Assembly: GCF_038958875.1 (NCBI RefSeq)
Contig: NZ_CP152407.1
Location: 2,053,501 to 2,117,500, forward strand
Length of the DNA stretch: 64,000 bases
Origin: Acidovorax sp. FHTAMBA
GTDB lineage: Bacteria > Pseudomonadota > Gammaproteobacteria > Burkholderiales > Burkholderiaceae_C
Direction of reading: 5' to 3'
Shown: piece after piece, positions 1-8,788 of the stretch
Layout of the letters: each line of letters opens with the position of its first letter
Numbering within the stretch: position 1 is the stretch's first letter
Made by a program: the position numbers and the translations under genes
Notes under the pieces: generated by a model
Told to the model about the DNA's origin: nothing
Seen by the model: only the letters and a program-made list of their open reading frames with translations
Database searches by the model: none

Positions 1-294
1 GATGCGCCGCCGGCGTGGCACCAGCATTTCGGGCCGGTCGTGGTGTCCTGCGAGCGCGGCGATATTCGCCCGTTGCCCGACAGCGTCTGCGTGTACGGGG
101 ACCTCACGAGGGAGCGGAGGCCGCTGGGCCGGCCCGCGGTGCCCCGCTTCGAAGTCATCGACGAACTGTACGACGCCGTCGTGAATGGGGTCGCGCCTCT
201 GCATGACGGCGAATGGGCGCGCTCCACGCTCGAGGTGTGCCTGGCGCTGCTCGAGTCGGCGGGCTCCGGCGAGGACGTGGAACTGCTGCGCTGA
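1..294 (+). CDS. Gfo/Idh/MocA-family oxidoreductase, C-terminal end (partial)
   Basis: The reading frame is open from the first base of the window and ends in TGA at 292-294, so only the last 97 codons are present. The closing segment, with the pattern HDGEWARSTLEVCLALLESA, is the conserved C-terminal helix of Gfo/Idh/MocA NAD(P)-dependent dehydrogenases, in which the catalytic lysine and the Rossmann fold lie upstream. The substrate cannot be judged from this piece. A second member of the same superfamily (pmdC-like) lies at 22719-23666. The family assignment rests on this C-terminal signature only. Confidence 0.7.
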   Translation, partial: DAPPAWHQHFGPVVVSCERGDIRPLPDSVCVYGDLTRERRPLGRPAVPRFEVIDELYDAVVNGVAPLHDGEWARSTLEVCLALLESAGSGEDVELLR

Positions 295-478
295 GGCGAC
301 GCCCCTGCGTGCGCCGTGGCGCCCCGCGTGCAGGCCGCGCCTGGCGAAGGCACCGGCGCGTGCGGGCCGCCGGGGCCGGTTCAGGCGCCTGCCCGCACCT
401 CGCGGCGGCCTGGGTTTCCATGGCGCGCCGCGCGAGACCGGGGAGATTCCCATCGATCCAGCCAAAGGGTAGGCCAAG

Positions 479-1399
479 ATGCAACCATCCCACGAGGACC
501 TCAATCTGCTCGTCGTCTTCGAGGCGCTCATGGAGACCCGCAGCGTCTCCAAGGCCGGCGAGCGGCTGCAGCTGAGCCAGCCCTCGATGAGCCACGCGCT
601 GTCGAAGATGCGCAAGGCGTTCGACGACCCCATGTTCGTGCGCGTCAAGAATGAGATGCAGCCGACGGCGAAGGCGCTGGAAGTCGCGGAGCCCATCCGC
701 CAGGCCCTCGAGCTGGCCCGCCGCCAGATCTTCTCCAAGGTGGCGCTGGACCTGCGCACCTCGTCGCGCCTGTTCACGATCTGCATGACGGATGTCGGCG
801 AGACCTGCTATCTGCCGATGGTGATCAATGCCGTGCGCAGGCAGGCGCCGTGCGTGCGGCTGCGCACGGTGTCGCCGATCGTGGAGAAGCTGGAGGAGGG
901 GCTGGAATCGGGGGGCGTCGATCTCGCGATCGGGTACTTCCCCGACATCAAGAACGGCGGCGTCTTCCAGCAGCGGCTGCTGCGCAACAGCGGGTTCATG
1001 TGCATCACGGGCAACAAGGAGTTCGCCGCGCGCGGCGAGCTGGACCTTGCTTCCTTCCAGTCGGCGCTGCATGTCGCGGTGCGGACGGAAGGGCGCAGCC
1101 AGGAGGTCATCGAGAAGGCCATGGCCGCGATGGGTATTCACCGCAACGTGGTGGCCACGATCCCGCACTACCTCGGCCTGCTGACCATCATCCCGCAGAC
1201 CGGGTTGACGGCCATCATTCCCATGGACCTCGCCGGCGCGTTCGAGGGCAAGGAGGGCATCGCGGCCCTGCCGCTGCCGTTCGCATCGCCCAGCGTGGAG
1301 GTGATCCAGATATGGCACAGGCGCCACCACGAGGATCCGGCGCACCGTTGGCTGCGGACGCTGGTGCGGGACACGCTGCAGAGGCGGGTGCTTGACTAG
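479..1399 (+). CDS. LysR-family transcriptional regulator
   Basis: This 306-residue protein has the usual LysR length. Its N-terminal winged helix-turn-helix covers roughly residues 7-66 (DLNLLVVFEALMETRSVSKA, then the SQPSMSHALSKMRKAF recognition region), and an effector-binding domain follows. The C-terminus, with IWHRRHHEDPAHRWLR, is typical of the NahR/PcpR-like subgroup that controls aromatic catabolism. It sits upstream of and co-directional with a Bug-type binding protein and an FMN-dependent alpha-hydroxy-acid dehydrogenase, which are its likely targets. The effector is unknown. Confidence 0.92.
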   Translation: MQPSHEDLNLLVVFEALMETRSVSKAGERLQLSQPSMSHALSKMRKAFDDPMFVRVKNEMQPTAKALEVAEPIRQALELARRQIFSKVALDLRTSSRLFTICMTDVGETCYLPMVINAVRRQAPCVRLRTVSPIVEKLEEGLESGGVDLAIGYFPDIKNGGVFQQRLLRNSGFMCITGNKEFAARGELDLASFQSALHVAVRTEGRSQEVIEKAMAAMGIHRNVVATIPHYLGLLTIIPQTGLTAIIPMDLAGAFEGKEGIAALPLPFASPSVEVIQIWHRRHHEDPAHRWLRTLVRDTLQRRVLD

Positions 1400-1576
1400 G
1401 AGCGCGCCGCCACGGAGCCGGCCACGTTCCCCACGCGTGCCCGCGGGCGGTGCTGCGCTTCCTCCCAGGCCCGCTGGCCTGTCCGCCGCACCGAGCGTCC
1501 GGGATCGCGCCGGGCACCCGGCGGGCGCAAGCGCCGGGACATTTCCCCCTTCGAAGAACCATCCAGGAGATACCTC

Positions 1577-2551
1577 ATGAGAGTGCGCATGCTGTCGCTC
1601 ATCGCCGCGACCCTGACCTTGCAACTGCAGCCGTGCGCCTGGGCGCAGGGCGCGGCCTACCCCACGAAGCCGATACGCCTGTTCGTGGGCGCGCCGGCCG
1701 GCGGGCCCACGGATGTGATCGCCAGGTCGCTCATTCAGCAGATGGGGGATTCGCTGGGGCAGCCCGTGATCATCGAGAACCGGGGTGGGGCGGCCGGCAC
1801 GCTCGCGGCCGGCATCGTGGCGAAGTCACCAGCCGACGGCTACACGCTGATCGTGACGCCCTCGGCGCATGCCTATGCAGCGAGCATGTACGAAAAGCTC
1901 CCGTTCGATCCCGTGAAGGATTTCCGGCCGGTGGGGCAGATCGGCATGATGCCCCTCGTGGCGATTGCGAACAAAGCCTTCCCGGCGGCGTCGCTGCGCG
2001 ACCTGGTCGAGCGCGCCAAGGCCCAGCCCACCGCCGTGAACTACGGCTCGAGCGGCACGGGCTCCGCCCATCACCTGGCAGGCGAACTGTTCAAGCTGCG
2101 CACGGGCATCCAGATGACGCATGTGCCCTACAAGGGCAGCGCGGGATCCATCACGGACCTCATTGCCGGCCAGATCCAGGTGATCTTCGAGCCGCTCGTC
2201 TCGGCGTTGCCGCAGATCCAGGCCGGCCGGGTGAAGGCCCTGGCCGTCATGGGCGAGAGGCGCTCCCCGGCCCTGCCGGACGTGCCGACTCCCGCCGAGG
2301 CCGGGCTGCCCGGCGTGGAGGCCAGCGCCTGGTACGGGATCATGGCGCCGGCGGGCACGCCGGATGCGGCCGTCGCCAAGCTGAACGCGGCGCTGAACAA
2401 GGCCCTGGCCGACACTTCCACGCGCGCGAGCCTGCAATCGCAGGGCGTCGACGTCACGCCCGGGCCGCCGCAGATGTTCATGGACCTGATCTCCAGCGAG
2501 ATCGCGCGCTGGCGGCCGATCATCCAGGCGGCGGGAATCCGCGCGGAGTAG
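1577..2551 (+). CDS. Bug/TctC-family tripartite tricarboxylate transporter receptor
   Basis: This is a periplasmic binding protein of 324 residues. It opens with a signal peptide (cleavage expected after about residue 23, AWA-Q) and the family hallmark YPTKPIRLFVGAPAGGPTD, followed by the GSSGTGSAHHLAGELF and HVPYKGSAG motifs that shape the carboxylate-binding cleft. Bug receptors bind small carboxylates, aromatic acids or amino-acid-like compounds and normally deliver them to TctA/TctB. No tctA or tctB lies in the window. An AGGAGA ribosome binding site sits just before the ATG. It lies 9 bp upstream of the FMN dehydrogenase gene and is probably cotranscribed with it, which suggests a hydroxy-acid ligand. 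Confidence 0.93.
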   Translation: MRVRMLSLIAATLTLQLQPCAWAQGAAYPTKPIRLFVGAPAGGPTDVIARSLIQQMGDSLGQPVIIENRGGAAGTLAAGIVAKSPADGYTLIVTPSAHAYAASMYEKLPFDPVKDFRPVGQIGMMPLVAIANKAFPAASLRDLVERAKAQPTAVNYGSSGTGSAHHLAGELFKLRTGIQMTHVPYKGSAGSITDLIAGQIQVIFEPLVSALPQIQAGRVKALAVMGERRSPALPDVPTPAEAGLPGVEASAWYGIMAPAGTPDAAVAKLNAALNKALADTSTRASLQSQGVDVTPGPPQMFMDLISSEIARWRPIIQAAGIRAE

Positions 2552-2560
2552 GCAAGGCGC

Positions 2561-3730
2561 ATGCATTCACATCGCAAACTGCAGCCTCCTTCGGTCGTCA
2601 ACATCGAGGATCTCCGCCGGCTGGCGAAGAGGCGGCTGCCGAAGGTGATCTGGGACTACCTGGAAGGCGGCGCGGAGGACGAGGTGACGCTGCGGCGCAA
2701 CCGCGCGGCCTTCGACCGCTATCACCTCCTGCCGCGCATGGTCACGGGCAAGGGCTCGCGCGACCTGTCCATCACGCTGTTCGGCCAGCGGCTCGCGGCG
2801 CCCTTCATGATCGGGCCGACGGGCCTCAACGGGATCTACGTGCCGGACGCGGACCTCATGCTGGCGCGCGCGGCCGCAGCGGCGGGCGTGGGGTTCTCGC
2901 TGTCCGCCGGCTCGAACAACGACATCGAGGCCGTGGCAAGGGTATCGGACGGACCCAAGTTCTTCCAGCTCTATCCGTGGGGCGGACGCGAGGTCGCGAC
3001 CAGGCTGCTGGCGCGCGCACGCGCGGCCGGCTACTGCGCACTCATGGTCACGGTCGATTCGCTGATCCCGGGCAACCGCGAGCGGGATGTGCGGAACCGG
3101 TTCGCCCATGCACTGCATTTTTCTCCGCGCATCGTCTGGGACGCGGTGACCCATCCGCATTGGGTCGTGTCCACCTGGTTCGCCCGCGGCATGCCGCGCT
3201 TCGAGAACCTTGCCGAGTTCCTGCCGCCGGGCTCCGACGCGTACGCGCTGGCCGCCTATACGCGCGCCCAGCGCAATCCGTTCTACAGCTGGGAGGACAT
3301 CGCTTGGCTTCGCTCGCAGTGGACGGGCCCCTTGGTGATCAAGGGCATCCTCACCGCGGACGACGCGCGTCTGGCCGCCTCCCATGGGGCGGACGCCGTC
3401 GTGGTATCCAACCATGGGGGCCGCAGCCTGGACGGCATGCCCGCGACGCTTGACGTGCTGCCCTCTGTGGTCGCCGCATCCGGCGGCATGCCTGTCCTGG
3501 TCGACAGCGGCTTCCGGCGGGGCTCCGACATCGTCAAGGCGCTCGCCCTCGGTGCGCACGGCGTGCTGTTGGGCCGGGCGCCCCTGTACGGCGTTGCAGC
3601 GGCGGGGGAGGCCGGCGCAGGCCGCGCGCTGGAGATCCTCCTGCAGGAGACGGATCGCGTCATGGGCTTGCTGGGGGTGGACTCGGTGGGCGCGCTGGGG
3701 CGCCAGCTCGTAGGAACGCAGCCGCCATGA
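2561..3730 (+). CDS. FMN-dependent alpha-hydroxy-acid dehydrogenase (lactate/mandelate dehydrogenase family)
   Basis: This 389-residue TIM-barrel flavoprotein belongs to the family of L-lactate dehydrogenase (LldD), (S)-mandelate dehydrogenase (MdlB) and glycolate oxidase. It should oxidise an alpha-hydroxy acid to the 2-oxo acid. Visible signatures are the N-terminal VIWDYLEGGAEDE, FMN-contacting PTGLNG and FQLYPWGG, the lysine in VIKGIL (about residue 259), and the catalytic-histidine motif SNHGGRSLDG (His about 284). The substrate is not readable from sequence. A mandelate-type substrate is inferred from the ThDP decarboxylase and aldehyde dehydrogenase at 8789-12102. The preceding Bug gene ends 9 bp upstream. 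Confidence 0.9.
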   Translation: MHSHRKLQPPSVVNIEDLRRLAKRRLPKVIWDYLEGGAEDEVTLRRNRAAFDRYHLLPRMVTGKGSRDLSITLFGQRLAAPFMIGPTGLNGIYVPDADLMLARAAAAAGVGFSLSAGSNNDIEAVARVSDGPKFFQLYPWGGREVATRLLARARAAGYCALMVTVDSLIPGNRERDVRNRFAHALHFSPRIVWDAVTHPHWVVSTWFARGMPRFENLAEFLPPGSDAYALAAYTRAQRNPFYSWEDIAWLRSQWTGPLVIKGILTADDARLAASHGADAVVVSNHGGRSLDGMPATLDVLPSVVAASGGMPVLVDSGFRRGSDIVKALALGAHGVLLGRAPLYGVAAAGEAGAGRALEILLQETDRVMGLLGVDSVGALGRQLVGTQPP

Positions 3731-4358
3731 CGCGTCGGGAGGGACTGCATGTTCTCGCCCCGGGTCGGAGAAGACCCGTAGCGGCGTCGGCAGCACAAGC
3801 CACGCGGTGGGGGCGGCGTGGCGGCGTCTTCGGCGGTCCGTGATGTCACACGGGTCTCGCAGTTCGCGACGCCCGCAGGCGCCAGCTGCGGGCGGCTCGT
3901 CGCAGGCACTGTGGTCTGGACACGGGGTGCGCAATTCACGCGTGCGCATACCCCGCGGCGCAGCCGCGGAGCGGGGCGCTGAAGCCAATCCACCCCTGCA
4001 GCCTCCGGCGGACTGGGCACCGCGTGTCAAAGGTCGACGCGTAGACGCGTGCGCGTAGCCTGGGGCCGAGCGTGCGAAGGGGGGCGCAAAGCCCGTAGCT
4101 CGCCAGAACGAAAGCGCTGGCGTCGTCTCGCCTTCGCCCGTGCAACCGTATGGTTTTGTGATCTGGATCAGCGTGTCGCCTACTGGGAACAGCAGAATGT
4201 ACGGTGCTATATTGTGCGGTCCGCTTGGCTTGGGCAGCACCTTTTCAACCTCCTCCCGCTTCTTCGTGTCCGTCGGCTCGTTCATGTCGCCGATCGCCGC
4301 TGTCTTGCAGGGGGTCGGCCGGGCAGAGTGTCCGTTGGGATGCATTGAGGAATGAAAA
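3731..4358. other. Gene-free interval
   Basis: This 628-bp GC-rich interval holds no open frame with a recognisable domain or a convincing ribosome binding site. The right part (about 4140-4358) is less GC-rich and must contain the promoter of the MarR gene. A short tandem ACGCGTAG/ACGCGTGC repeat lies near 4036-4052. I see no copy of the TTAG-N4-CTAA dyad here. Confidence 0.5.
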
Positions 4359-4907
4359 TTGGCAAAAAAGGCAGGGAAAGAGTCGGCGGAGGTAGCGAGC
4401 CGTATGCTGCAGCACTGGCATGAGGGCGTTCCCGACGACCGTTTGGCGCATCTGGTAAAGGACGCGACGCGTTCCTTCCTGCGATCGCTGCAGACCCGTC
4501 TCGCGCGCCACGACGTCCAGCTCGGCCATTGGACATTCCTGCGGATTCTCTGGGAGAAGGACGGGCTCACCCAGGCCGAGTTGAGCGCGGAGGCCGGTGT
4601 GATGGCGCCCACCACGGCGATCGCCCTCAAGGCCATGGAGGAACTCGGGTATGTCCTGCGAAAGCAGCGTCCCGACAACCGCAAGAGCATCTACGTGTTC
4701 CTGACGCCGGCGGGCAAGCGCCTCAAGGCGAAGCTCGTGCCCTTGGCCGAGGAGGTCAACGCGCTCGCCGTCAGATCCCTGACGGATGCCCACATCAGCA
4801 TCGTGCGGCGCTCGCTGCTGAAGATCATCGACAACCTGGCGAGCGACGAATGCATCCAGGATGATCCGAAGCGCGCGCCGGCCGCCCAGTCATCCGCAAG
4901 AACGTAG
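4359..4907 (+). CDS. MarR-family transcriptional regulator
   Basis: This 182-residue protein carries a MarR winged helix-turn-helix at about residues 65-125. LTQAELSAEAGVMAPTTAI is the helix-turn-helix, and the wing contains RPDNRKSIYVFLTPAGKRL with the conserved D-x-R. The start is a TTG preceded at 7 bp by GAGGAA, and no better ATG exists. MarR dimers bind palindromes and release them on binding phenolic or aromatic-acid ligands. It stands alone, without a cotranscribed neighbour. It is one candidate reader of the TTAG-N4-CTAA dyads scattered through the window, but that link is inference. Confidence 0.9.
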   Translation: MAKKAGKESAEVASRMLQHWHEGVPDDRLAHLVKDATRSFLRSLQTRLARHDVQLGHWTFLRILWEKDGLTQAELSAEAGVMAPTTAIALKAMEELGYVLRKQRPDNRKSIYVFLTPAGKRLKAKLVPLAEEVNALAVRSLTDAHISIVRRSLLKIIDNLASDECIQDDPKRAPAAQSSART

Positions 4908-5266
4908 CTCGCGTTGACGCTGGCCGCGCCCTGGGTGCGACGTCGTGGAAGCGAACTGCGCCTCGGGGCGCCGCCACGCTCTGCCCATCCCTCAGATGCA
5001 TCGGGCCCGCCATAGCGCAGTGCGCCCGGGCGAAACCGTGCCGCATCGGGCCGCGTCTGGGGGCCACCGGTGGTTGCCGCCATCGCCGAAGGCATCCGCT
5101 GCGGCGCTCGCGGACCGCCCGGGAGCGCGACGTTCGCGCCGGCGCTTCGGCAGTGCCGCGTCGCGGGCCCCGCGCACCACGGGCGAGAGGCATGGATGCC
5201 CCATGGAACGCACGCCGGAACCGCCTGTCCGGTGCCGCCGCCTCCTGCCCGGCAGCCTGTGAGATA

Positions 5267-5287
5267 ATTAGATACCTAATGATTAGG
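5267..5287. promoter_or_regulatory. Overlapping dyads upstream of HTH-citrate synthase gene
   Basis: Two overlapping inverted repeats are visible. ATTAG-ATAC-CTAAT spans 5267-5280, and CCTAAT-G-ATTAGG spans 5275-5287, giving three alternating half-sites. The first has the same TTAG-N4-CTAA architecture as dyads near 8151, 15014, 28453, 31255 and 44843. They lie about 70-90 bp upstream of the ATG of the HTH-citrate synthase gene, a normal position for an operator. The rest of the 4908-5354 interval is very GC-rich and shows no gene. Confidence 0.55.
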
Positions 5288-5354
5288 CCTACGGAGACAT
5301 AGCGCGGTTTCGGGATTTCCGTGCCGGCGAACGCCGGAATCGCGCGGAGCCCAC

Positions 5355-6638
5355 ATGAGCACATGCCCCGATCCCACGTCGGGCCGGCAGCCGGATTTCC
5401 TGGATGCGAAGGCCAGTCTTGCCCTTCTGGGCGTCCGCCCGCAGACGCTCTACGCCTATGTGAGCAGGGGGGCCATCCGCAGCGTGCCCCAGCCCGGAAC
5501 CAAGGCGCACCTGTACAGCCGCTCGGACATCGAACGGGTGGTCGCGCGCGCGGCCGCCCGCGCGGGCCATGCTGCGGCGGCGGCCGGTGCGATGGACCAT
5601 GGGCCACCCATCGTCAGCAGCGGTATCACGGAAATCACCGAGGCGGGTCCTGCGTACCGGGGCTACCTGGCCAGCGACCTCGCGCGGCAGGGCGTTCCGT
5701 TCGAGCGTGTCTGCGAGCTGCTGTGGGGTGCTCCGCTCGATGTCGACAGGGCCAGCGCCTGGAGAATCCCGCCGCGCGACCAGGCACTGGCACGCGAAGC
5801 CGGTTTGCGGATCCTGCACGGCGCTGATCCTCACCGCGTGTACGGGTCGCTTGCGATGCTGGCTCTCCAGTTGGAGCGCACCCGCCGGATGTCGGGCGGC
5901 GGTGCCCAGGACGCGGGTGTCGCGCAAGAGGCGCGCCTGCTGATCTGTGCGGTGGCGCAAGCGCTGGGATGTGTCGGCCCGGCCAGAGCGCTGACGCTGC
6001 CGGATCGCTCCGAATCGATCGCATCGACGCTGATCCGCTCCTTCGGGTGCGAGACCACGCCCGCGCGGATCCGGGCGGTGAACGCGCTGCTCGTGCTTCT
6101 CGCTGACCACGAACTGCCGCCCGGCACCCTGGCCGTCCGCGCGGCGGCCTCGGGAGGCGCGAACCTTTTCGACTGTATCGCCGTGGGCATCTGCGCAAGC
6201 GCCGGCACCGAGATCGCCGGGCACTATGCGGTCGTGGACCGCTTCCTCACCGCAAGACCGTCCGCGACAGCGCTGCGTGACAAGGCCCTGCGGCTGCACC
6301 AGCGGGCGCAGCGGATCCCGGGCTTCACGCATCCGCTCTACATGGGCGGCGACCCGCGCGCGAGGCACCTGCTCGCCATCGCCGCGGAGCTGGCCGACGA
6401 CTCCTTCAACATGCGACAGGTGACCGATTTCGTCGGGTGGGCGCAGGAGAATCTCGCGGACCATCCCAGGCATGAGTTCGCCGTCGTCTGCCTGGTGCGG
6501 GCGCTCCGGCTTCCCGTCTGGTCGGCTGCGGTCTTCTTCCTGGTGGCGCGCATGGCCGGCTGGGCTGCGCATGTGGAGGAGCAGCGCAGCGTGACCGGCC
6601 TTTGGCGGCCGCGCGCCCGTTACGTCCCCCGCCCATGA
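5355..6638 (+). CDS. HTH domain-citrate synthase-like fusion protein
   Basis: This is a 427-residue protein in two parts. Residues about 15-60 form a MerR/excisionase-like helix-turn-helix (ALLGVRPQTLYAYVSRGAIR, then HLYSRSDIERV). Residues about 85-420 align with the citrate synthase fold. The equivalents of the two active-site histidines are visible in ADHELP (about residue 253) and THPLY (about 324). The segment where citrate synthases carry the catalytic aspartate (PNxDF...) reads HPRHEFAVVCLV and appears to lack it. A DNA-binding sensor of an acyl-CoA or organic acid is a plausible role, and weak lyase or synthase activity is the alternative. A paralogue is at 42672-43973. GGAG precedes the ATG. 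Confidence 0.8.
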   Translation: MSTCPDPTSGRQPDFLDAKASLALLGVRPQTLYAYVSRGAIRSVPQPGTKAHLYSRSDIERVVARAAARAGHAAAAAGAMDHGPPIVSSGITEITEAGPAYRGYLASDLARQGVPFERVCELLWGAPLDVDRASAWRIPPRDQALAREAGLRILHGADPHRVYGSLAMLALQLERTRRMSGGGAQDAGVAQEARLLICAVAQALGCVGPARALTLPDRSESIASTLIRSFGCETTPARIRAVNALLVLLADHELPPGTLAVRAAASGGANLFDCIAVGICASAGTEIAGHYAVVDRFLTARPSATALRDKALRLHQRAQRIPGFTHPLYMGGDPRARHLLAIAAELADDSFNMRQVTDFVGWAQENLADHPRHEFAVVCLVRALRLPVWSAAVFFLVARMAGWAAHVEEQRSVTGLWRPRARYVPRP

Positions 6639-6996
6639 GCGTGGCGAGGCACGTGCGGGTCGCTCGCGCCGCCCTGTGTCGCTCAGAGCCGAGAGGCGGT
6701 CCTCTGCGAGAGCGGACTGGACGCCGGGCATTGCGGGCTAGCGGCGGCCGGCCTGCCGCTGCGAACTCGTGCGTCTTCTCTTTCCAGGGAGCAGTCCCCG
6801 ATGATGGGCGATGGCCACGCCGCAGTTGCGCTGCGGCCTGCCAAACGGTGCGTCCGCGCAGTGGCGCTGCGCGAGGGGCGGTTGGAAGAGGGCATGGTGC
6901 GGGTGGAAGCCCTGCCGCGCGACACTGACCTGGCCTGCCTTAACAGCCTGCGCCACTGGATCGCGGCGGCGTCGGCCCGAGCGCTGTCCGGAGGTG
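6639..6996. other. Gene-free interval between convergent genes
   Basis: This 358-bp GC-rich gap lies between the plus-strand HTH-citrate synthase gene and the minus-strand hydrolase gene. No frame shows a family signature, and I see no hairpin followed by a T-run. Confidence 0.4.
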
Positions 6997-8043
6997 CTAG
7001 GACGCCGAGGCGGTGAACTTGCCGGTCTGCAGCCAGGCCGCAATACCGGCTGCCAACTGGTCGCTGTTGCTCTCCATCATCATCATGTGGCCGTTGCCCT
7101 GGATGCCCCGGTCGCCCAGCGGAATGAACTCCGCGCGCGCGCCGATGTCGTTCAGCCAGTCGACGATGGGCTTGTCGATGGCGGCCGTGTGGTCCGCGTC
7201 ATTGGTGCCCATGACCAGGGCCACGCGCTTGCCCTTGTAGCCCGAGGGGTCGGTCACGCGGGGCGCGCTGTTCTCATAGTTCACTCGCTCCAGCAGCAAC
7301 CGGGGCGGAATGACGGTGAGGCTGGCCAGGTAGCTGTCCAGATACTCGCGCGGGAAGCGCGTGCTGCTGCCGACCAGCTTCTTGGTGGCCCAGCCCGGTT
7401 CGGCAACGAAGGGTAGCTTGCGGCTGAGCTTGAGCACCGGAGCGCCGGGCGCCAAGCGGACTTCCACGTGGTCCGGCGTGCTGGACAGGAACTCGGTCGG
7501 CGCGCTAACGTTGGCCGGCCCGCCAGGTGCGATTGCCACCAGGGAGACGATGCGGTCGCCGAAGAGTTCGAGCAGCTTCCAGCCGAAGGGGCCCGACATC
7601 GAATGCGTCATGACGATCGCCGGGCGGTCCAGCGTGGCCAGCACCTTGCCAAGGCCCTTCACCACCGTCTCGCCCGACAGCTCGTCGTAGGGGATGTAGC
7701 CGCTGCGACCGGTGCCTGCCCAGTCGGGCACCACCACCTGGTAGCCCTGGGCCGCGAAGAAGGGCGCCCAGCCCGGGCGGCCGTCGGCGGTCGCCATGTA
7801 GCAGGAGCCGGTGTGCGCCCCGCCGTGGATCATCACCATGGGCGGTTTGCGGGTCTTCGCGACCGGCTCCAGAACCTCGTAGTAGGTCGAAGGATCGGCC
7901 ACAAAGCCGTTGCGCACCCGCACGGCAGCGTGGGCGCGCGCGCTGGCACCGGACGCGCCGGTGCTGGCGGCGGCTAGGATGGCACCCATGCCAGCGCTGG
8001 TGCGGAAGAACTTCCGGCGGGATGCGGGGGGCGTGTTGTTCAT
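6997..8043 (-). CDS. Exported alpha/beta-fold hydrolase (Tat signal)
   Basis: This 348-residue protein begins with a twin-arginine signal (SRRKFFRTS at residues 8-16, then an Ala-rich stretch to about 40), so it should act in the periplasm. The alpha/beta-hydrolase parts are MIHGGAHTGS (oxyanion region, about 71-80), VVPDWAGTGRSG, and the nucleophile elbow THSMS with Ser148, in which Thr and Ser replace the usual flanking glycines. The likely catalytic histidine lies in IQGNGHMMM near the C-terminus. The variant elbow recalls the esterase 713 group of secreted esterases. An aromatic ester or amide substrate is possible but unproven. AGGAGA precedes the ATG, and a perfect dyad lies 108 bp upstream. 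Confidence 0.85.
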   Translation of the reverse strand: MNNTPPASRRKFFRTSAGMGAILAAASTGASGASARAHAAVRVRNGFVADPSTYYEVLEPVAKTRKPPMVMIHGGAHTGSCYMATADGRPGWAPFFAAQGYQVVVPDWAGTGRSGYIPYDELSGETVVKGLGKVLATLDRPAIVMTHSMSGPFGWKLLELFGDRIVSLVAIAPGGPANVSAPTEFLSSTPDHVEVRLAPGAPVLKLSRKLPFVAEPGWATKKLVGSSTRFPREYLDSYLASLTVIPPRLLLERVNYENSAPRVTDPSGYKGKRVALVMGTNDADHTAAIDKPIVDWLNDIGARAEFIPLGDRGIQGNGHMMMMESNSDQLAAGIAAWLQTGKFTASAS

Positions 8044-8788
8044 CTTGTCTCCTGGTCCTCTGTGGAATTGGCATCGACTCTGGCACCGCCGGGCGGTCGC
8101 TGGGACGACTGGCGAGGACGGCGCAGCGCGGCCGACCCAGTTCGGCGCATTATTGTTAATCGACTAACAATAGGAAAGCTGGGGCGAACCCTGTTGTGCG
8201 CCGTCCAACCGCCGCGACAGCCCCCCACCTCCTCGCTGAGCGTTGGCTTGGCGACGCCCTGGCTCCAGACCTCGAGGCGCTGTGTTGCGTCGGCATGCCG
8301 CAGATGTCGATGGCGTACGGCACGCCGAGGGCGTGCGGCACAGGAGGCGCTTGTCTTGGGCCTTGTCCCGTTTCCGCGCATGGCGGAACACCTGCGCGGG
8401 CTCGATGAAGGCAAAGGCCTTGGTCGCACCCTGGTTCGCGTCGATGGGGTCGAGGAACGACCTGGCTGGCTCCTCGCAGGAGTGATCGCCCGAGGCGTTG
8501 CGCAAGTGCGCTCGGGTGGCAGTGAGCCCGCATGTTGGACAGGGGCTACGGGGGCCAGGCACCGCGGTGGAAGGACGTGTCGGAGCCAGCGCCCCGCAGG
8601 CGCGAGCTCCTTGAGGGTTCCGGCCGGCCGGGCCCTGGACATGATGATCGCTCGGTAGGCGAAGGAAGGCCCGTGTCCCTACGGATTGCGGTTGGGGACA
8701 CTCATCGCGTGTTGCTCGGAGCACGCAAGCGCGCGATCCACGATGCCGGAGACGATCCTCTTGACCACCTATCGAGCGACCATGATCC
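8044..8788. other. Promoter region and gene-free interval
   Basis: Apart from the dyad at 8151-8172, which belongs to the hydrolase promoter, this 745-bp stretch shows no gene I can support. Several overlapping open frames exist on the minus strand between 8150 and 8720, but none carries a recognisable domain or a start with a ribosome binding site. Decayed coding sequence is possible. Confidence 0.4.
8151..8172. promoter_or_regulatory. Perfect 8-bp inverted repeat (candidate operator)
   Basis: The arms TATTGTTA (8151-8158) and TAACAATA (8165-8172) are exact reverse complements separated by ATCGAC. The inner 14 bases, GTTAATCGACTAAC, match the GTTAG-N4-CTAAC pattern seen at 31255 at all but one arm position. 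The site lies 108 bp upstream of the minus-strand alpha/beta hydrolase start, where an operator would act. Confidence 0.65.

Noticed and set aside
1450..3453. A 667-codon plus-strand frame overlapping the Bug and FMN dehydrogenase genes
   Set aside because: Out-of-frame shadow. The alternative frames carry clear motifs and ribosome binding sites.
2567..4690. A 707-codon minus-strand frame across the FMN enzyme and MarR genes
   Set aside because: It covers two convincing plus-strand genes and the gap between them, with no domain of its own.
8164..8724. Minus-strand frame of 186 codons in the gap before the aldehyde dehydrogenase
   Set aside because: No recognisable domain, no ribosome binding site, and overlapping frames of similar length. 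Could be decayed sequence but not supported as a gene.
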